A DNA stretch of 64,000 bases from Nageia nagi (GCA_050084985.1 JBITNC010000001.1:38068001-38132000); one strand, 5' to 3'. Shown: positions 24,500-36,437, counted from the first letter of the stretch. Notes: a model not told the origin generated them from the letters alone. Numbers and translations are program-made.

Positions 24500-25810
24500 T
24501 TGAAAATGAGATATAGATTCTTGATAATGGTTGCACTAATCACATGATTGGAAAGAAAGAAGTGTTATCATCTTTGGATCATTCCAATAAATCAAGTATC
24601 AAGCTTGGGGATGAGAAATCCTTGGATGTGATAGCAAAAGGAGATATGGAAGTGCAAACAAAAGAAGGTAAATGATATTTACTATTATCTTGATTTAAGA
24701 TATAGTTTGTTGAGTATTGGGCAAATGTTGGAGAAAAACTGCAAGTTAGTTTTTGAAGATAGAAAGTGCATGATCTATGACAACAACAATGGAAATATAC
24801 ATGTTACTATTATTCATATGACAACCAATTGGTTGTTTCCTTTGAAGTTTGGAGGGCAAGGGGGAAACCTTGCTCATGTGGATGTAGAAAGCAAGAATTG
24901 GCTATGGTATTTCAGATTTGGGCATTTAAACTTTTCATGTTTAAAGTTACTCTCACCACAAGTGTATGGCTTATGAAATATTGAATATCCAAAGGGTGTA
25001 TGTGAAGTGTTTACTTTGGTAAAGCATGCTAGACATCATTTTCCAAAAGGTGAAGCATGGAGGGTCTCATACCCACTCCAACTAATCCATTATGATATTT
25101 ATGGTCTTATGCAAGCTATGAATTATGGAAGGAACTAATATTTTCTTACTTTCATTGATGTTTTTTCAAGGATGTGTTGGGTGTTTTTCATAAAACGCAA
25201 AGATGAGGCATTTAGTTGCTTCAACAAGTTCAAAAACCATGTTGAGAATCAAAGTGGGAGGAACATAAAATGCTCGAGGATTGAATGGGGTGGTTAGTTT
25301 TGTTCAAATGAATTTTTTCCAATTAGTAGAGATTATGGTATCAAAAGACAAGTGATTGTTTCCTACACTTCACAACAAAATGGGGTGGCTGACAAAAAGA
25401 ATAGGACAATGGTAGAGATTGTTAGAGGCATGCTACAAACAAAGAATTTGAGCAATTGTTATTAGGCTAATGTAGTCCGAACATCAATATACATTTAGAA
25501 TAAAAGCCCCACTAGTAGTTTGGAAAATATGACTCCCTATGAGGCATGGTTTAAAAAGAAGCCTAATGTCAATCATTTAATTTTTTGGGGTGTTTGACAT
25601 ACATACATGTGGTTGATGAGATAAGGAGAAAGCTTGATGCTAAGAGTTAGGTAGGTATCTTCATAAGGTAAGGTGAAGATACCATAAGCTTTACAACCCC
25701 AAAACTCAAAAGGTTGTTGTATCTAGAGATGTGATTTTTGATGAAGGGGGAGTTTGGGGTTAACAATTTTTTTTATAGATGATGGCAACCATGAGGAGAG
25801 TATTACAAAT
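24500..25810 (+). pseudogene. Copia protease and integrase region
   Basis: The protease is degraded: 24,517-24,545 reads ILDNGCTNHMIG, where the active-site D-S/T-G has become D-N-G. LLSIGQMLE follows at 24,710, as usual after the protease. The pre-integrase motif WLWYFRFGHLNFSCLKLLS is at 24,900. The integrase core shows TFIDVFSRMCWVFF (25,150), RIEWGG in place of the RSDxGGE motif, then SYTSQQNGVADKKNRTMVEI (25,360), which keeps the QQNGVxxxxNRT motif with its catalytic Glu replaced. Several stops interrupt the core, including one inside VYGL and one after GRN. Confidence 0.85.
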
Positions 25811-27330
25811 ACATAGTCATGTGTGCGACTTAAAGTTATTCCACCACATCAAATAATTGCACGAAGTCCATCTACATATCCCTCCAACAGTCCCAAATCA
25901 AGTACTACAAGTACATCTTCAAGTGACAGCAAATCTCTAAATGTTTTTGGTGATATGAAGAAGACAAAGAAAGGTGAGAAAGAACTCAAAGACCATCCAC
26001 CTTCTCATTTTTTGGACAATAACTTTCACAAGAGACTCACTAGAAGCCAAGCCCAAGAGATAGATCAAGTTGTTCAAAGATTTGAGAACTTACACATGTA
26101 CAAAGATGAGCATGAAGGAGAACCTAAAGGTGATGTGGTGAACTATGGCTTGGTATCTACTCATGTTTATGAACTTCGTAGTTTTGAACAAGTTTGTACT
26201 AATAATGTTTGGATGCAAGCAATGGAAGAAGAGATAAATTCAATTGTTAAAAATGACACTTGGGAGCTTTGTAATTTTCCCAAGAATAAGAATTGTGTAG
26301 GTTGAAAATGGGTCTACAAGACAAAGTACAACAATGATGGAAACATTAAAAGGTACAAGACAAGATTGGTGGCAAAGAGATTTATTCAAAAATATACCAT
26401 TGACTATGAAGAGGCATTTGCTCTTGTTGCAAGACAAGAAACAATAAGGATGATGTTATCATTGAAAACCCAAGAGAGATGGAGTGTTCATCACATGGAT
26501 GTCAAAAGTGCATTCCTAAATGCATATTTGGATAAGGGGATGTATGTTCAACAACCTCAATGCTTTGAGGTGAACGGCAAAGAGGATCATGTCTATAGAT
26601 TGAAGCAGGCATTGTATGGGTTGAAATAGGCCACTACAACATGATATACAAGGATAAATGGCTACTTTCAAAATATGGTTTCCAATGGAGCAAAAGTTAG
26701 CCAACACTCTACTACAAGAAACAAGGTGAAAATATTGTTTGTTTGTACATAATTCGATATACATGGGAAGCATTTCAAAGTTGAATGATGAATTCAAGAT
26801 TGCCATGATGGAGGAGTTTGAAATGAAAGCCTTGTGTTTGATGCACTACTTCGTAAATTAGTGATGAAAGCTTCATTTGCCAAACAAAATATGTAAAAGA
26901 CATGCTCAAAAAGTTTGGGATGGAAAATTACAAATCTTTTTCAACACCTATTGCTCATGGAGAACTATTATGTAAGGATGATAAGAGCCGAAAGGAGAAA
27001 TGTGATTGAGTAGAAAATCATAATTGGAAGCCTAATATTTCTCACAAACACTAGGCATAATTTATTATGTTGTTTCATTGGTGTTAAGGTACATGAGTGA
27101 GCCTTCTACTGTGCAGTTGGAAGGCAATGAAGAGGAACATGAGATATGTGAAAGGCACCATAGACTTTTGGATCCATTATTCTCAAACTGAGAAAATAGA
27201 GTTATTTTGCTTTAATAACAGTGATTGGAGGAATAATCTTGATAATAGGAAGTCCACATTAGGAAATTGTTTCTCAGTAGGTTCAGGAGTGATCACTTGG
27301 AGCTCTAAGAAGCAAGGGATATTTGCATTT

Positions 27331-27478
27331 TGATAAATAAAGGCCGAGTATATAGCAATCACATCAGTAACAACACAAACATTGTGGCTTAGGAAGGTGC
27401 ATTGTGATAAATAAAGGCTGAATATATAGCAATTACATCAGTAACAACACAAACATTATGGCTTAGGAAGGTGCTTGA
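27331..27478. repeat. 74-base tandem duplication inside copia RNase H
   Basis: Copies 27,331-27,404 and 27,405-27,478 both run TGATAAATAAAGGCYGARTA to AGGAAGGTGC with only a few differences. Because 74 is not a multiple of three it shifts the frame. Confidence 0.9.
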
Positions 27479-27743
27479 GGATATAGGTGAGAAGTAAAGT
27501 GGACCAACATTACTTTTTTATAACAACATAAGTGCCATTCAATTGACACAAAACCTTGTCCACCATAGAAGATCCAAACACTTCAATTTGAAGTACCACT
27601 TCATTCGAGATAAGATAGAAAAGAAGCAAATTGGGATAATTTATTGTATCAACAACGTTGAATTAGCAAATTTGTTTATAAAAGGTGTTGCAAAGGCTCA
27701 ATTTTTGAAGTTGAGAGAGACACTAGTGAGCCCTCTCATTATC

Positions 27744-27754
27744 AAGGGGAAGAG
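27744..27754 (+). other. Copia polypurine tract
   Basis: AAGGGGAAGAG directly precedes the 3' LTR start TGTAGG. Confidence 0.85.
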
Positions 27755-28274
27755 TGTAGGAAATAAATCTCAGTTCACTTGCACATATTCGACTTCGTCA
27801 ACCTTTATGGAAATTTTGACGAAACATGGTCCCCTTGATGAAACATAGGCTCGTTTATGCGAAGCACGATCTCTTTGATGAAACACAGACACTTTTCAGT
27901 TCTTGGATCTTCTATTTTGGAATATGTAATCTTAGGAGTATGAAGACTAAAATGTTGGTGCGTTGTTGGAGACATTGATGAAACATTGAAACATTTCATC
28001 TATAATAACTTTTCGTATTTTAGTCGTTCTTTTATTTGTTTGTCTTAGTAGTTGTAGGGTTGTTTATTCATTTTCGTATTCTAGGATGATTCAAGTTCAT
28101 TCAACTTATATATAGTGTGGTTATTTCATTGTTGAAACAAGTTTATACATTTGATGTAATATTATGTTGCCCTAGTGAATATAAAATACCATCATAGTCC
28201 ATTGCTCTTTGTTCATTGCTTGTTGTGACTCCATACTATGATGCTTGATTATTTGATTAAGTTGTAAAACTTCA
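27755..28274 (+). repeat. Copia 3' LTR
   Basis: 520 bases, partner of 22,878-23,395, starting TGTAGGAAATAA and ending AAAACTTCA, immediately followed by resumed LINE sequence. Confidence 0.9.
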
Positions 28275-29640
28275 GTAAGAGGGTTGAGGAGCTATGGAAT
28301 GGGGTCGTAGATAAGATTGCTAACATGTTATTAGGTTGGAGAGGAGCAATAATTAGCTAAGCTGCTAAATGTAATTGGTCAAAATAACATTTCAAAGCAT
28401 CCTTGTATACTTTGCTAGTATTTTGAAAATTCCAGGGCTAGTGGCAGCAATGATTGATCATATTTGCAAAACTTTTCTTTGCATTGGAGGCGAAGAGAGA
28501 AAAGGAATTCATCTAGTTGCATGGGAGAATATTTGTAGACCCAAACTAGGAGGCGGATTGGGGTGTAGGGCAATAAGCTAGATGAATCAAGCTTTTAGGA
28601 TGAAGATAACTTGGAGATTATGTTGTAGCCTAGTGACTGATTGGATCAAGATAGTTTAGGCAAAGTACATGGAAGGGGCTAACAATCTATTAAGGATTAC
28701 AAGACCTCCAAAAGGTTCCGTCTTCTAGGATGGATTGGTAGATGTTAGGGATGCAATCTGCACGAATTCAAGATTGGACATTAATAGAGTTATTGAGGTT
28801 TCCTTTTGGGATGACCCATGGTTGACACTAATACCGTTAGGACAAATCCATGGCTACACATTGGTTGCAAATGGAGCAAAAGTGAATATTTTTTGCAAAA
28901 ATGAAAATTACATAAGAAAGGAAAACATTGATGCTAGATGGTTTATTTCTCCAACCCCTAATACAGGAATTGAAATACTCCAACAAGTAAGATATCAAAT
29001 TCAAGGTTATAAGATATTTGCTTTAGATAAGGACGATGAATTGAATTAGATAGGGAATAAAGGTAGCATGTTTGATTATGAAGTTAAGATTGGATGTGAG
29101 ACACTAGACTCCAACATAAAGGATGACATAAGACGGTTGTGGAAGAAAGTATGGGCTAAGGGGCTAATCCTAAAAATATCATGCTTCACCTAGGGAGAAA
29201 TGTTAAATGGTATTATGACCAATGGCAATCTTAGGAAAAGGGAAATGATCTTTCCCAATTGTTGTATCATGTGTGGTAGAGAAGAGGAAACAATCTAACA
29301 TCTATTTCGCTATTGTTCTTTTGTATCAAAGGTTTGGTATAATCTGAGCAGGAGCATTGGGTTCCAATGGGTTATGCCTTCTGAATTAGGTGAGAAAATT
29401 GAACAATGGATCCTAGGAAAGGGAGGTGAAAATTAATCAAAGTTTGGATCCTAATGGTGTCACACAATTTAAGCATTATGGAAGGAGATGAAAAAACGTA
29501 TATTCCTTGATTGTGACTTGCCCATAACCAAAATCTGGGGAAAGAGTATAGAAGCTGTTAAGGAGAATATATTTGTTTGTTTGAAGATGGACACACCTTG
29601 GATGTAGCTATTGGTGTGCTTTTCTAAAACCTCCACTGAA
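28275..29640 (+). pseudogene. LINE ORF2: C-terminal part with zf-RVT
   Basis: Continues the LINE after the copia insert. RRVEELWNGVVDKIANMLLG and WRGAIIS are the usual post-RT block. VAWENICRPKLGGGLGCRA follows at 28,523-28,570, and FWDDPWLTLIPL at 28,800. The zf-RVT finger reads CIMCGREEETI, a stop, then HLFRYCSF at 29,265-29,320 (C-x2-C...H-x3-C). A tail LWKEMKKRIFLDCDLPITKI near 29,475 matches the WxxWKERNxRIF motif that closes plant LINE ORF2. Several stops are present. The end near 29,640 is approximate and no poly-A tail was found. Confidence 0.85.
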
Positions 29641-29959
29641 AAGCCCCACCATCCATATTGGATGTTGATGTGAAGGATATGATGGATAGTTCATGAAGAG
29701 GTAGATGGATGCATGAGTGGGTGGGGGTTTTGGTCACATGGTTCACAAAATCAATACACATCCCTTGAGTACATATCACTATGCGGTGATATGATTGATG
29801 TTAATGGATGACATGCATTAGGTTTGGTGGGAGGACACACACTTAGAAGTTGGCGAAGCATGCATGTGTTGTTTTTTCAGGCGTTGCATGCATATGTAAT
29901 TTCTGCAAGAGGAAAGATGGATCAAATCAAGTGGGTTGAGCCAAGTAACTGCCATGAGG

Positions 29960-31258
29960 TGAAAATCGATAAGGTGTGGAAGTGATTCAAGAGAGGAGTA
30001 GTAGGTTTTTTTAAGCACTATAGGGGCCATGACATGGAACTCTTGTAAAATTGCAAAACCATGGAAAGATGATAGTGCATTGGTGGGTTCAATCAAAATC
30101 GACTTCTCCAAGGAGGCTATTGTTGTGACTACCACCTTGAGCTTTGAAAGGAGGCTCTATGATAGATACAACAAGGTGAAGCATACAAAAATTGATGAGT
30201 TTTGGGATGAAGGAGAGGCTATGGAGAAGGTGAATTCTAGGTATGAATCCCATTGGATTGAGTAATGGAGTGGGTCATTCTCTACTTCACCATGGAAGGA
30301 AGGTTGATTATGGTTTATGGTCCTCACATAATCCTGCTAAATCATTTGAGGCGTGAAGATACGAGAAATTGCTTTCCTTCCAACTAACTTCAATGAAAAA
30401 AATAATGGCCAGAGTTAAAGAGGATTACTTGTTGCACCAAGAGTTGCTTTCCCTAATATACAATTGGGCGACCAACAACTTGTTGCAATAAACCCCTCAT
30501 ATCCAAACAAAATAAATATTGGAGAAAGTAGTAGAGTAGGAGCTATTGCTGGTATCTAAGAAAGGCAAAATAAAGGAAGTTGAGGTCGACCTAAAGGAAG
30601 CTAGGAAGAGGAGAGCCGCCATGCGATTTCAAAAGAAAGGGAAAGGAGTTGAATTCTCAGTAGGGATCGAAGAGGCTCAAGACCCAATTTATGGAAAACA
30701 AGAACAAGGAGAGTTGAGTATGCCCAAGGTAGCTAGTGGAAGAGCTAAGAGTAGAGTGAGGAAATTAGAGTCAACATCCTCCCAACTAACGAAGAAGGGT
30801 AAGAAGGCCAACTATAAGATCTTTACATCTCATGAAAAGATCGAGAGGATAATAACCATTGCAAGGAACTACACAAATGTGGGAGATGAGGAGTTTGACT
30901 TAGGGAATTTGTTTGAGCATTTAACTTCCTAAAATTTGGAGGGTTAACATGAGCTTGTAGCTTGGAAGTAGCCCACCCCGAAGAAAGTGCAACAAAAGCA
31001 ACTTGAGCCAAAACCAAGAGAAGTTGGGAAGGACTTGCATGGTACTAACATTAAGGCTAGAGGCAAGGGAGGGTTGAGAAAGGAGGAGAAGACCTCAGAG
31101 CCTAAAATCCTATTGGAATCCTTAGTAAAGAAGGGACTTGAAGTCCATTCAAAGTTTAGGCAGGACCCAACTCACCAAAACTTGGGCAAGGAACAATCAA
31201 TGGAGGTAGAATGGGAGGTGAAAAAGAAAGAAAAAAGGAGCCCACAAAAGTTAACTAT
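29960..31258 (+). pseudogene. Uncharacterised ORF, part 1 (interrupted by LTR)
   Basis: Not a family I can name. The text is clearly protein-like. 29,985-30,265 gives VVGFFKHYRGHDMEL, then DDSALVGSIKIDFSKEAIVV and LSFERRLYDRYNK. 30,290-30,480 in shifted frames gives WFMVL, IILRREDTRN and VKEDYLLHQELLSLIYNW. 30,546-30,932 is a 128-residue open stretch, basic and rich in Lys/Glu, with TKKGKKANYKIFTSHEKIER and NVGDEEFDLGNLFEHLTS. After one or two stops a Lys-rich tail runs 30,987-31,258. The order (globular part, HQxLL, charged tail) resembles an ORF family I associate with gymnosperm repeats, from memory and unverified. It lacks RT, integrase or protease motifs. It is interrupted in frame by an LTR at 31,259. 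Confidence 0.45.
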
Positions 31259-32809
31259 TGTGATGAGCTATTTTTGGGATCAATCCTCAAACGTACCATA
31301 AGAGAGGGACATTTGGATTCCAACCTTCAAAGTAGCCAAGCAAGATCAAAATTGAATAAGTATTACAATGTCTAGTTAGGATTGATAAATTTTTCAAACA
31401 TATTCTGAAAATTCACACACAAACCCAATGTCCAGATAGACAAGCAAAAGCAAGTGTTAAGAAATGAAAATGCACTTCCAAATTCAACATCCCAATTATG
31501 GAGCAATTAGTGACTTCAATAATGCAAAATACCTCTCGAGTTGTAACATCCTAGTCAGGAAGCAAGAACACATCAAACAAGCATGTTATTTTCCTAGTAT
31601 TCCATTGTCCCAATCAGGGAGCATAAATAGGAAGTAAACAACTCAAATTTCACCCTAGATGCAACGTCCCAATTTGGGAGCACAAACAATACTCGAACAA
31701 TGCAAAACTACTCCACAATCTAATGTCCAATCATAGAGAGATAAATAACAATATTTCGACAATAGAATGTAATTGTATTGAATATAGCAAGAGTAGAATA
31801 ATTACAATGTTTTTGTTAACCAATAGAGTTTGTACGAGGATTGTCTTGCATTGGGTTATTTCGGATGGCTCCAAGGCCTCACTAATCTTAGGAGTAATAA
31901 GGCAACACAAGGTCTCTTTTGCAACAACTATGATATAACCAACAACTTTCTTCTCAAGATGGCTAAAGGTAGCCTCCTCTCCCTCCGATACCTCAAATGT
32001 AGGTCGGCCCACAAGTGGCAAAGATAGAGCCTCCACTCAATCTAGAATAAAAGGGTTTATAATCAAATCCAACATATCTCACAATGAATATGAGTTCTCC
32101 TTTTATAAGTGAGGATGATCATCTTCTAATCTTGCTTTGGGATGATCCAATAGTGGAGAGACATGCTTCGTGTGCTCCTGTATGCAATGACCAAGACGGG
32201 AAGCCTTGGGATAAGTGTAATCACATTTGAGGATCCAAAAAAATTGAAGTGCAAGAGGGGGGTGATTCTAGAGTGCCTTGTGATCAATGCCATCGGTCCA
32301 TGTGCCTTGGTAGCCAACATGGGGTCTTGGGATCCTCCAAAGCCCAACGTCCATTTTCTAGAGCCGTTTACTTCCATCAATATCGCCAATTCTTAGTTCG
32401 AAGTATTGGGTTCATCCTTAGAGGTACGAATGTTCTTGTAGTCAGTGCAATCACCTAAGGGGATGCTCTATCTCGAACAGGGGAGCACTAATGACTTGAA
32501 ATACATTTAATGCCAATATTACAATCATTAAGGTTAGATTATGCAACATCTCGTTCAGTGAGATTACTATTGCATTTACAATTATAGTTGCCTTGATATC
32601 ACAAATACATCATTAATTGATATTTTTTGCAAATAAATAAATAAATAAAAGGGCTATTTATTCCATAATTAGAGAATCATTGAGTCTTTATGTGGAATTT
32701 GCATCATTTTGGTCAAATTATACAAATATTGATAAAAGCACTCCTAAATCAATATTGCCATTTATCAGAGGTGAAATGGGGAAAACACCTAGAAAAAGGG
32801 GACATTACA
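31259..32809 (-). repeat. 1.5-kb gypsy LTR, copy A (solo, minus orientation)
   Basis: Plus-strand ends TGTGATGAG and GGGGACATTACA, that is TGTAATGTCCCC to CTCATCACA on the minus strand. It matches copies at 33,275, 44,021/50,565 and 54,268, for example GAGGTGAAATGGGGAAAACA near the right end of each. No PBS or internal region adjoins it, so it is a solo LTR. Flanking pentamers ACTAT and GTTGT differ only by transitions. The R/U5 side holds a degenerate repeat of roughly 55-70 bases with the core CAACGTCCCAATTNGGAGC (about 31,424, 31,490, 31,545, 31,601, 31,663, 31,718). Confidence 0.85.
32101..32107 (-). promoter_or_regulatory. TATA box in LTR copy A
   Basis: Minus-strand TATAAAA in CTTATAAAAGGAG, conserved in position with copies B and D. 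It would drive leftward transcription. Confidence 0.6.
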
Positions 32810-32929
32810 GTTGTAAAGGAGAGGTTATATAAGAAGTCATCCCTAGAAGTGGCCCTGCGAATAAGTATCCGTAATTCCAACAAGATGATGATACCAATTA
32901 AGCAACATGTGGATAGAAGGACTAAATAA
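32810..32929 (+). pseudogene. Uncharacterised ORF, part 2 (after the LTR)
   Basis: VVKERLYKKSSLEVALRISI followed by RNSNKMMIPIKQHVDRRTK and a TAA at 32,927-32,929. If the LTR and one 5-base duplication are ignored, the upstream frame ending PQKLTI joins this frame without a shift. This supports a single reading frame that the LTR split. The composition is basic, like the upstream tail. Function unknown. Confidence 0.4.
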
Positions 32930-33274
32930 TAGGAGTCTGTGTATAACATATTTTTTGGAATCTGATTGTAATAGTTTGTCTTTTTACGACAAATATATTG
33001 TATTGGTGTATATTAGTATATAGTATGCTGATTGTACCTTTCTGTTGTTTTGCCTACCAGAAGGATGGAATTGATAACAATTGGATAAAATATAGACACT
33101 ATTTTGAACTTCTTTTGGCTTAATAGTGTGATGTTTTAAAACCCTCCTTTTTACCTCGTATAGAAAAATAACAAGTTTTAAGCTATACCAGAGCAATAAG
33201 TAAACTGTAGGGTAGGACTTCCAAACTCATTGGGCAACTTCCACAACTTCAAACATTGCAAACCTCGCTTAAAA

Positions 33275-34775
33275 TGTGATGAGTCGTTCTAGGGCTCACT
33301 CCTCAAATATACACTAGGAGAGCGACGTTTGGCTTCTTTCTCCAGAATTGCTCCAAACAAGCTCAAACATGCACAAAATATCCAACAACTTGTTGAGAAT
33401 GAAAAATACGAAAGTGAACTTGCGAAAAATACCTTCAAACCCTACGTCTAACTATTATGAGCAATTACGAAATTAACACCAACAATTAGCTGAAGTATTC
33501 CAACGACTTAATCAATGAGCAAAATGGTACTTGAAGAATACAAAAATGCTCCACAAACCCAACGTCCCAGTTGAAGAGCCAAAACATATATTAAGCAATG
33601 AAAATATCACTCTAGATCCAACATTGCAACCAAGAAGAGAAAATAACAATGTGATAATTTAACTATGCTGTCAATTTGAACGTCAAAGCACAAAGAGAAA
33701 AACAACAAGATATTGATGGAAAAATATAATTGTATTTGATATAGCAAGACTAGCGTAATTACAATATTGTTGTTAACTTAAGGAGTTTGTTCCATGACTA
33801 CCTCTAATGGGGTTATTTTGGATGGTTCCATGGCTTCAACAATCCTAGAAGCAGTGAGGCAAGACTAGGTCTCCTCTGCAACAACTGTGATGGAATCAAA
33901 AGCATTCCTCTCAAGATGGCTAGAGTAAGTTCAAGAGTAGCCTGTTATCCCCTCAATACCTCAAATGTAGGTTGCCCTACAAATGGCAAAGATAGAGTCT
34001 CCTCTCAATCCGAATAAAAGGGTTTCATAACAATAATCAACATTTCTCATAATGGTAACGAGTCCTTTTATAGGTGAGGGTGATCATCTTCTAATTTTGC
34101 ATTGAGATGATCCATCAATGAAGAGATGTGATTCGTGTGCTCATGTGTGCAGCATCCAAGACAAAGAGCCTTGGGATGAATGAAATCACATCCAAAGGCT
34201 AGAAATGCCAACATTCAATAGGGGGTGATGTTGGAGCGTCTTGTGATCAGTGCTATAGGTCCATGTGCTTCGGAGGGCCAACATGGGATCTTAGGATGCT
34301 CACATGCCCAACGTCCATGCTAAGGAGCCATGTACTTGCCTCGAGATTGCCAATGCCTTGTTCGAAGTGCCACATCCATTCTTAAAGCTTCAAATGACCG
34401 TTTAGTCGGTGCAATCACCTAGGGGGATGCTTTACCTCGAAGAGGGGAGCACTAATGATTAGAGATACATTTAATGCCAATATTACAATCATCAAGGCTA
34501 AAATATGCAATGCTTCATTTAGTGAGACTAATATTGTATTTACAATTGCTTTGGTATTACAAATACAACATTATTGGCATTTTAATAAATAACTAAACAT
34601 AAATAAATAAATAAAAAGACCATTTGTTCCATAATTAGAGCTTTATGAATTTTGTAAGTGGAATTTACAATATTTTGATCAAATTCTACTAAAATAGACA
34701 AAATCGTTCCTAAATTAATGTTCCCATTTATCAGAGGTGAAATGGGGAAAACACCGAAAAAATAGGGGCATTATA
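33275..34775 (-). repeat. 1.5-kb gypsy LTR, copy B (solo, minus orientation)
   Basis: This runs TGTGATGAGTCGTTCTAGGG to ATAGGGGCATTATA on the plus strand, the same family and orientation as copy A. No PBS or coding region is attached. Flanks TAAAA and TAGGA differ by transitions only. Inner repeats with cores such as CCCAACGTCCCAGTTGAAGAG (about 33,555) are present here too. Confidence 0.85.
34066..34072 (-). promoter_or_regulatory. TATA box in LTR copy B
   Basis: Minus-strand TATAAAAG in CCTATAAAAGGACTC, aligned with the TATA of copies A and D. Confidence 0.6.
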
Positions 34776-36437
34776 TAGGACAAGGTTGTCCATATTCTTA
34801 TCTCAAGCCTACAAGGTCAACCATGACTTTATGTTTGTAAGATCTTCACACATGGAATGTTTTGACAAATTTTGATTCCAATTTTTAAGGTCGATGTGGT
34901 CCTTGTTTTAGGTAATTCATGCATATTTGAGCTATTCTTTCATTTTCAATTTAGTTTTTGATGAGTAATTTCGATTCAAATTCTAAAGTGTTAGATCTCT
35001 TCAAATAAGTGCACACATTTCCTATTTCAATTTGGTATACACTAGATCTAGGATTGTTGTATTTAGTTGCTTTCCTTTATTGCTATATCTCTAGTATGCA
35101 AATCACATGTATATTGCAATATCATTTCAAATCAGTTTCTGTTATCATTTCATAAGCAAATAATTGGATTTATTATTGTTATAATTGTTTTATTAGTCCA
35201 CAGGGTCCACACATTTCTTAAAAGTAAATTTCAAGTGTAGATACTAAAAATTGATTTATATTTAAATAAACCTAGTATCTATTTATATTTTCAATAATTA
35301 ATTTAATTATGCAAAAGATGTGTTAATGAAGTATTTAGCATAAATAAAATGACAATAAGAAGGGTATAAATGAAATATGCAAGAATAATAGAAAACTTTA
35401 ATTGTTGGATCACAACTTTGGCCTCAACAAATTTGATATTAGAATGTTTGTACATAAATAATCTTTAACCTGTGATGATCAATAAAAAATCAGAAGGAAG
35501 GACTACATCTTAATGACGTAAGAACATTTAACATATTGGAAGCTTGATCCTCTTATGAGAACTCTAGTAATGCACAATTGAGCTTAGGGAATTCATTAAT
35601 GCATATATGAAGGATGGATTTCACTTAGCTCAAAATCTTGTTATGGTCATCAACCTACTTAGAACACTAATCTAACTTTGATACTAGTAAATGGAAAGCA
35701 AATAAATCCTTTTTAGCCACATAACTTAGATTTTGATAAGTGATAATGGTTACAATAAACATTTTCTATCAAGATTTGATGATGATCATCTCATTGCATA
35801 TTCCTCTTTTGATAGATTGAGCTCCCTCTCTTTGCCAAGACTCTGTGCTTAACATGCTTAGGACCTTATATCCCAAGAGAAATGGATGTGTGAAATAGTG
35901 ATGTAAGTTGCAACAAATGATATAATATAAAAAGATATTCTAGAATTTAATACAAAAAATCTCAATTTATATATTTTTTTATTTATACCTCAATACTAAG
36001 GCAATTATAATTGTTCTAGGTTAGTCGCCTTTGCTCGTGGCTCTTGCAACACTCCAACTCATTTCGTGGCTCCCATTTGGCCTGGCTAGATCCATGACTA
36101 GTGCAGACCTCTCCTCAATCTGTATCCTCCTCGCTTGCCCCTCATTCGACACTCCACAAGGTGTTGTTGAAAGTTCTTTTTCCTGGTGTACTCTGTAGAT
36201 CGTGGTCTCAAAGGCGTGTTTTTTTTATTTAGTGAAAAACTTCTTGTGCGAGGATTCGTGTCATGGTCTGGATCGTGGTTGTGTGAAAAATACCCTGCAA
36301 AATAAAAAAATGTCTAATTTTAAGAATTAGAAAAATAAATATTTTTCTGATTTTTTTAATGAACTATAGGTTCTGTCCAAAAACATTTAATTCAAGACCT
36401 AAAGAGCCCAAGTGCGAGGAGATTATTCGCAGTATAT
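34776..36437. other. Unassigned sequence between LTR B and copia fragment
   Basis: No domain or LTR recognised. A roughly 38-base word (TATCTCTAGTATGCAAATCA then CATGTATATTGCAATATC) occurs at about 35,090 and again at 36,443, just where the copia fragment begins. The stretch 36,030-36,240 is richer in C and T and mildly CpG-containing, but has no open frame of note. Confidence 0.4.

Larger units (their letters stand above)
25811..27754 (+). pseudogene. Copia reverse transcriptase and RNase H
   Basis: Linker STSSSDSKSLNVF, then the RT start NNVWMQAMEEEINSIVKND and TWELC (26,190-26,270), KWVYKTKYNNDG and RLVAKRFIQKYTIDYEEAFA (26,300-26,420), VHHMDVKSAFLNAYL (26,490, first catalytic Asp present) and LKQALYGLK (26,605). 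The YVDD loop is destroyed: the text at 26,730-26,780 has a stop and small deletions between LFVC and IHMGS-like sequence. RNase H shows NNSDWRNNLDNRKST (27,220) and SGVITWSSKKQ (27,285), then a 74-base tandem duplication (27,331-27,478) across the catalytic EAEYIA segment, and QLTQNLVHHRRSKHFNLKYH at 27,545. It ends just before the polypurine tract. Confidence 0.85.
22878..28274 (+). mobile_element. Ty1/copia retrotransposon, full structure, inactive
   Basis: A 5.4-kb element with two LTRs (22,878-23,395 and 27,755-28,274), PBS, gag, protease, integrase, RT and RNase H in copia order, and a polypurine tract. LTRs start TGTAGGAAATAA and end AAAACTTCA. It sits inside the LINE. Flanking pentamers GGTGG and GTAAG do not match, so the target duplication is eroded or the ends have changed. 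It is related to the copia element at 45.2-50.6 kb: both have the same gag and pre-integrase style and similar KGEKELKDHPP / RGKKHFQNHPP linkers. LTRs and coding text carry many differences, so it is old. Confidence 0.9.
19180..29640 (+). mobile_element. LINE (non-LTR retrotransposon), interrupted by a copia element
   Basis: Two LINE segments, 19,180-22,877 and 28,275-29,640, belong to one element. The first holds ORF1, endonuclease and RT up to the MPLFGG motif just after the palm. The second resumes at the next expected residues (KRVEELWN, then the QAAK-like and VAWENICRPKLGGGLG motifs) and ends with a zf-RVT finger. The gap is exactly filled by the copia element 22,878-28,274. LINE length without the insert is about 5.06 kb. 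Outer limits are approximate because no poly-A tail or target duplication was recognised. Confidence 0.8.
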
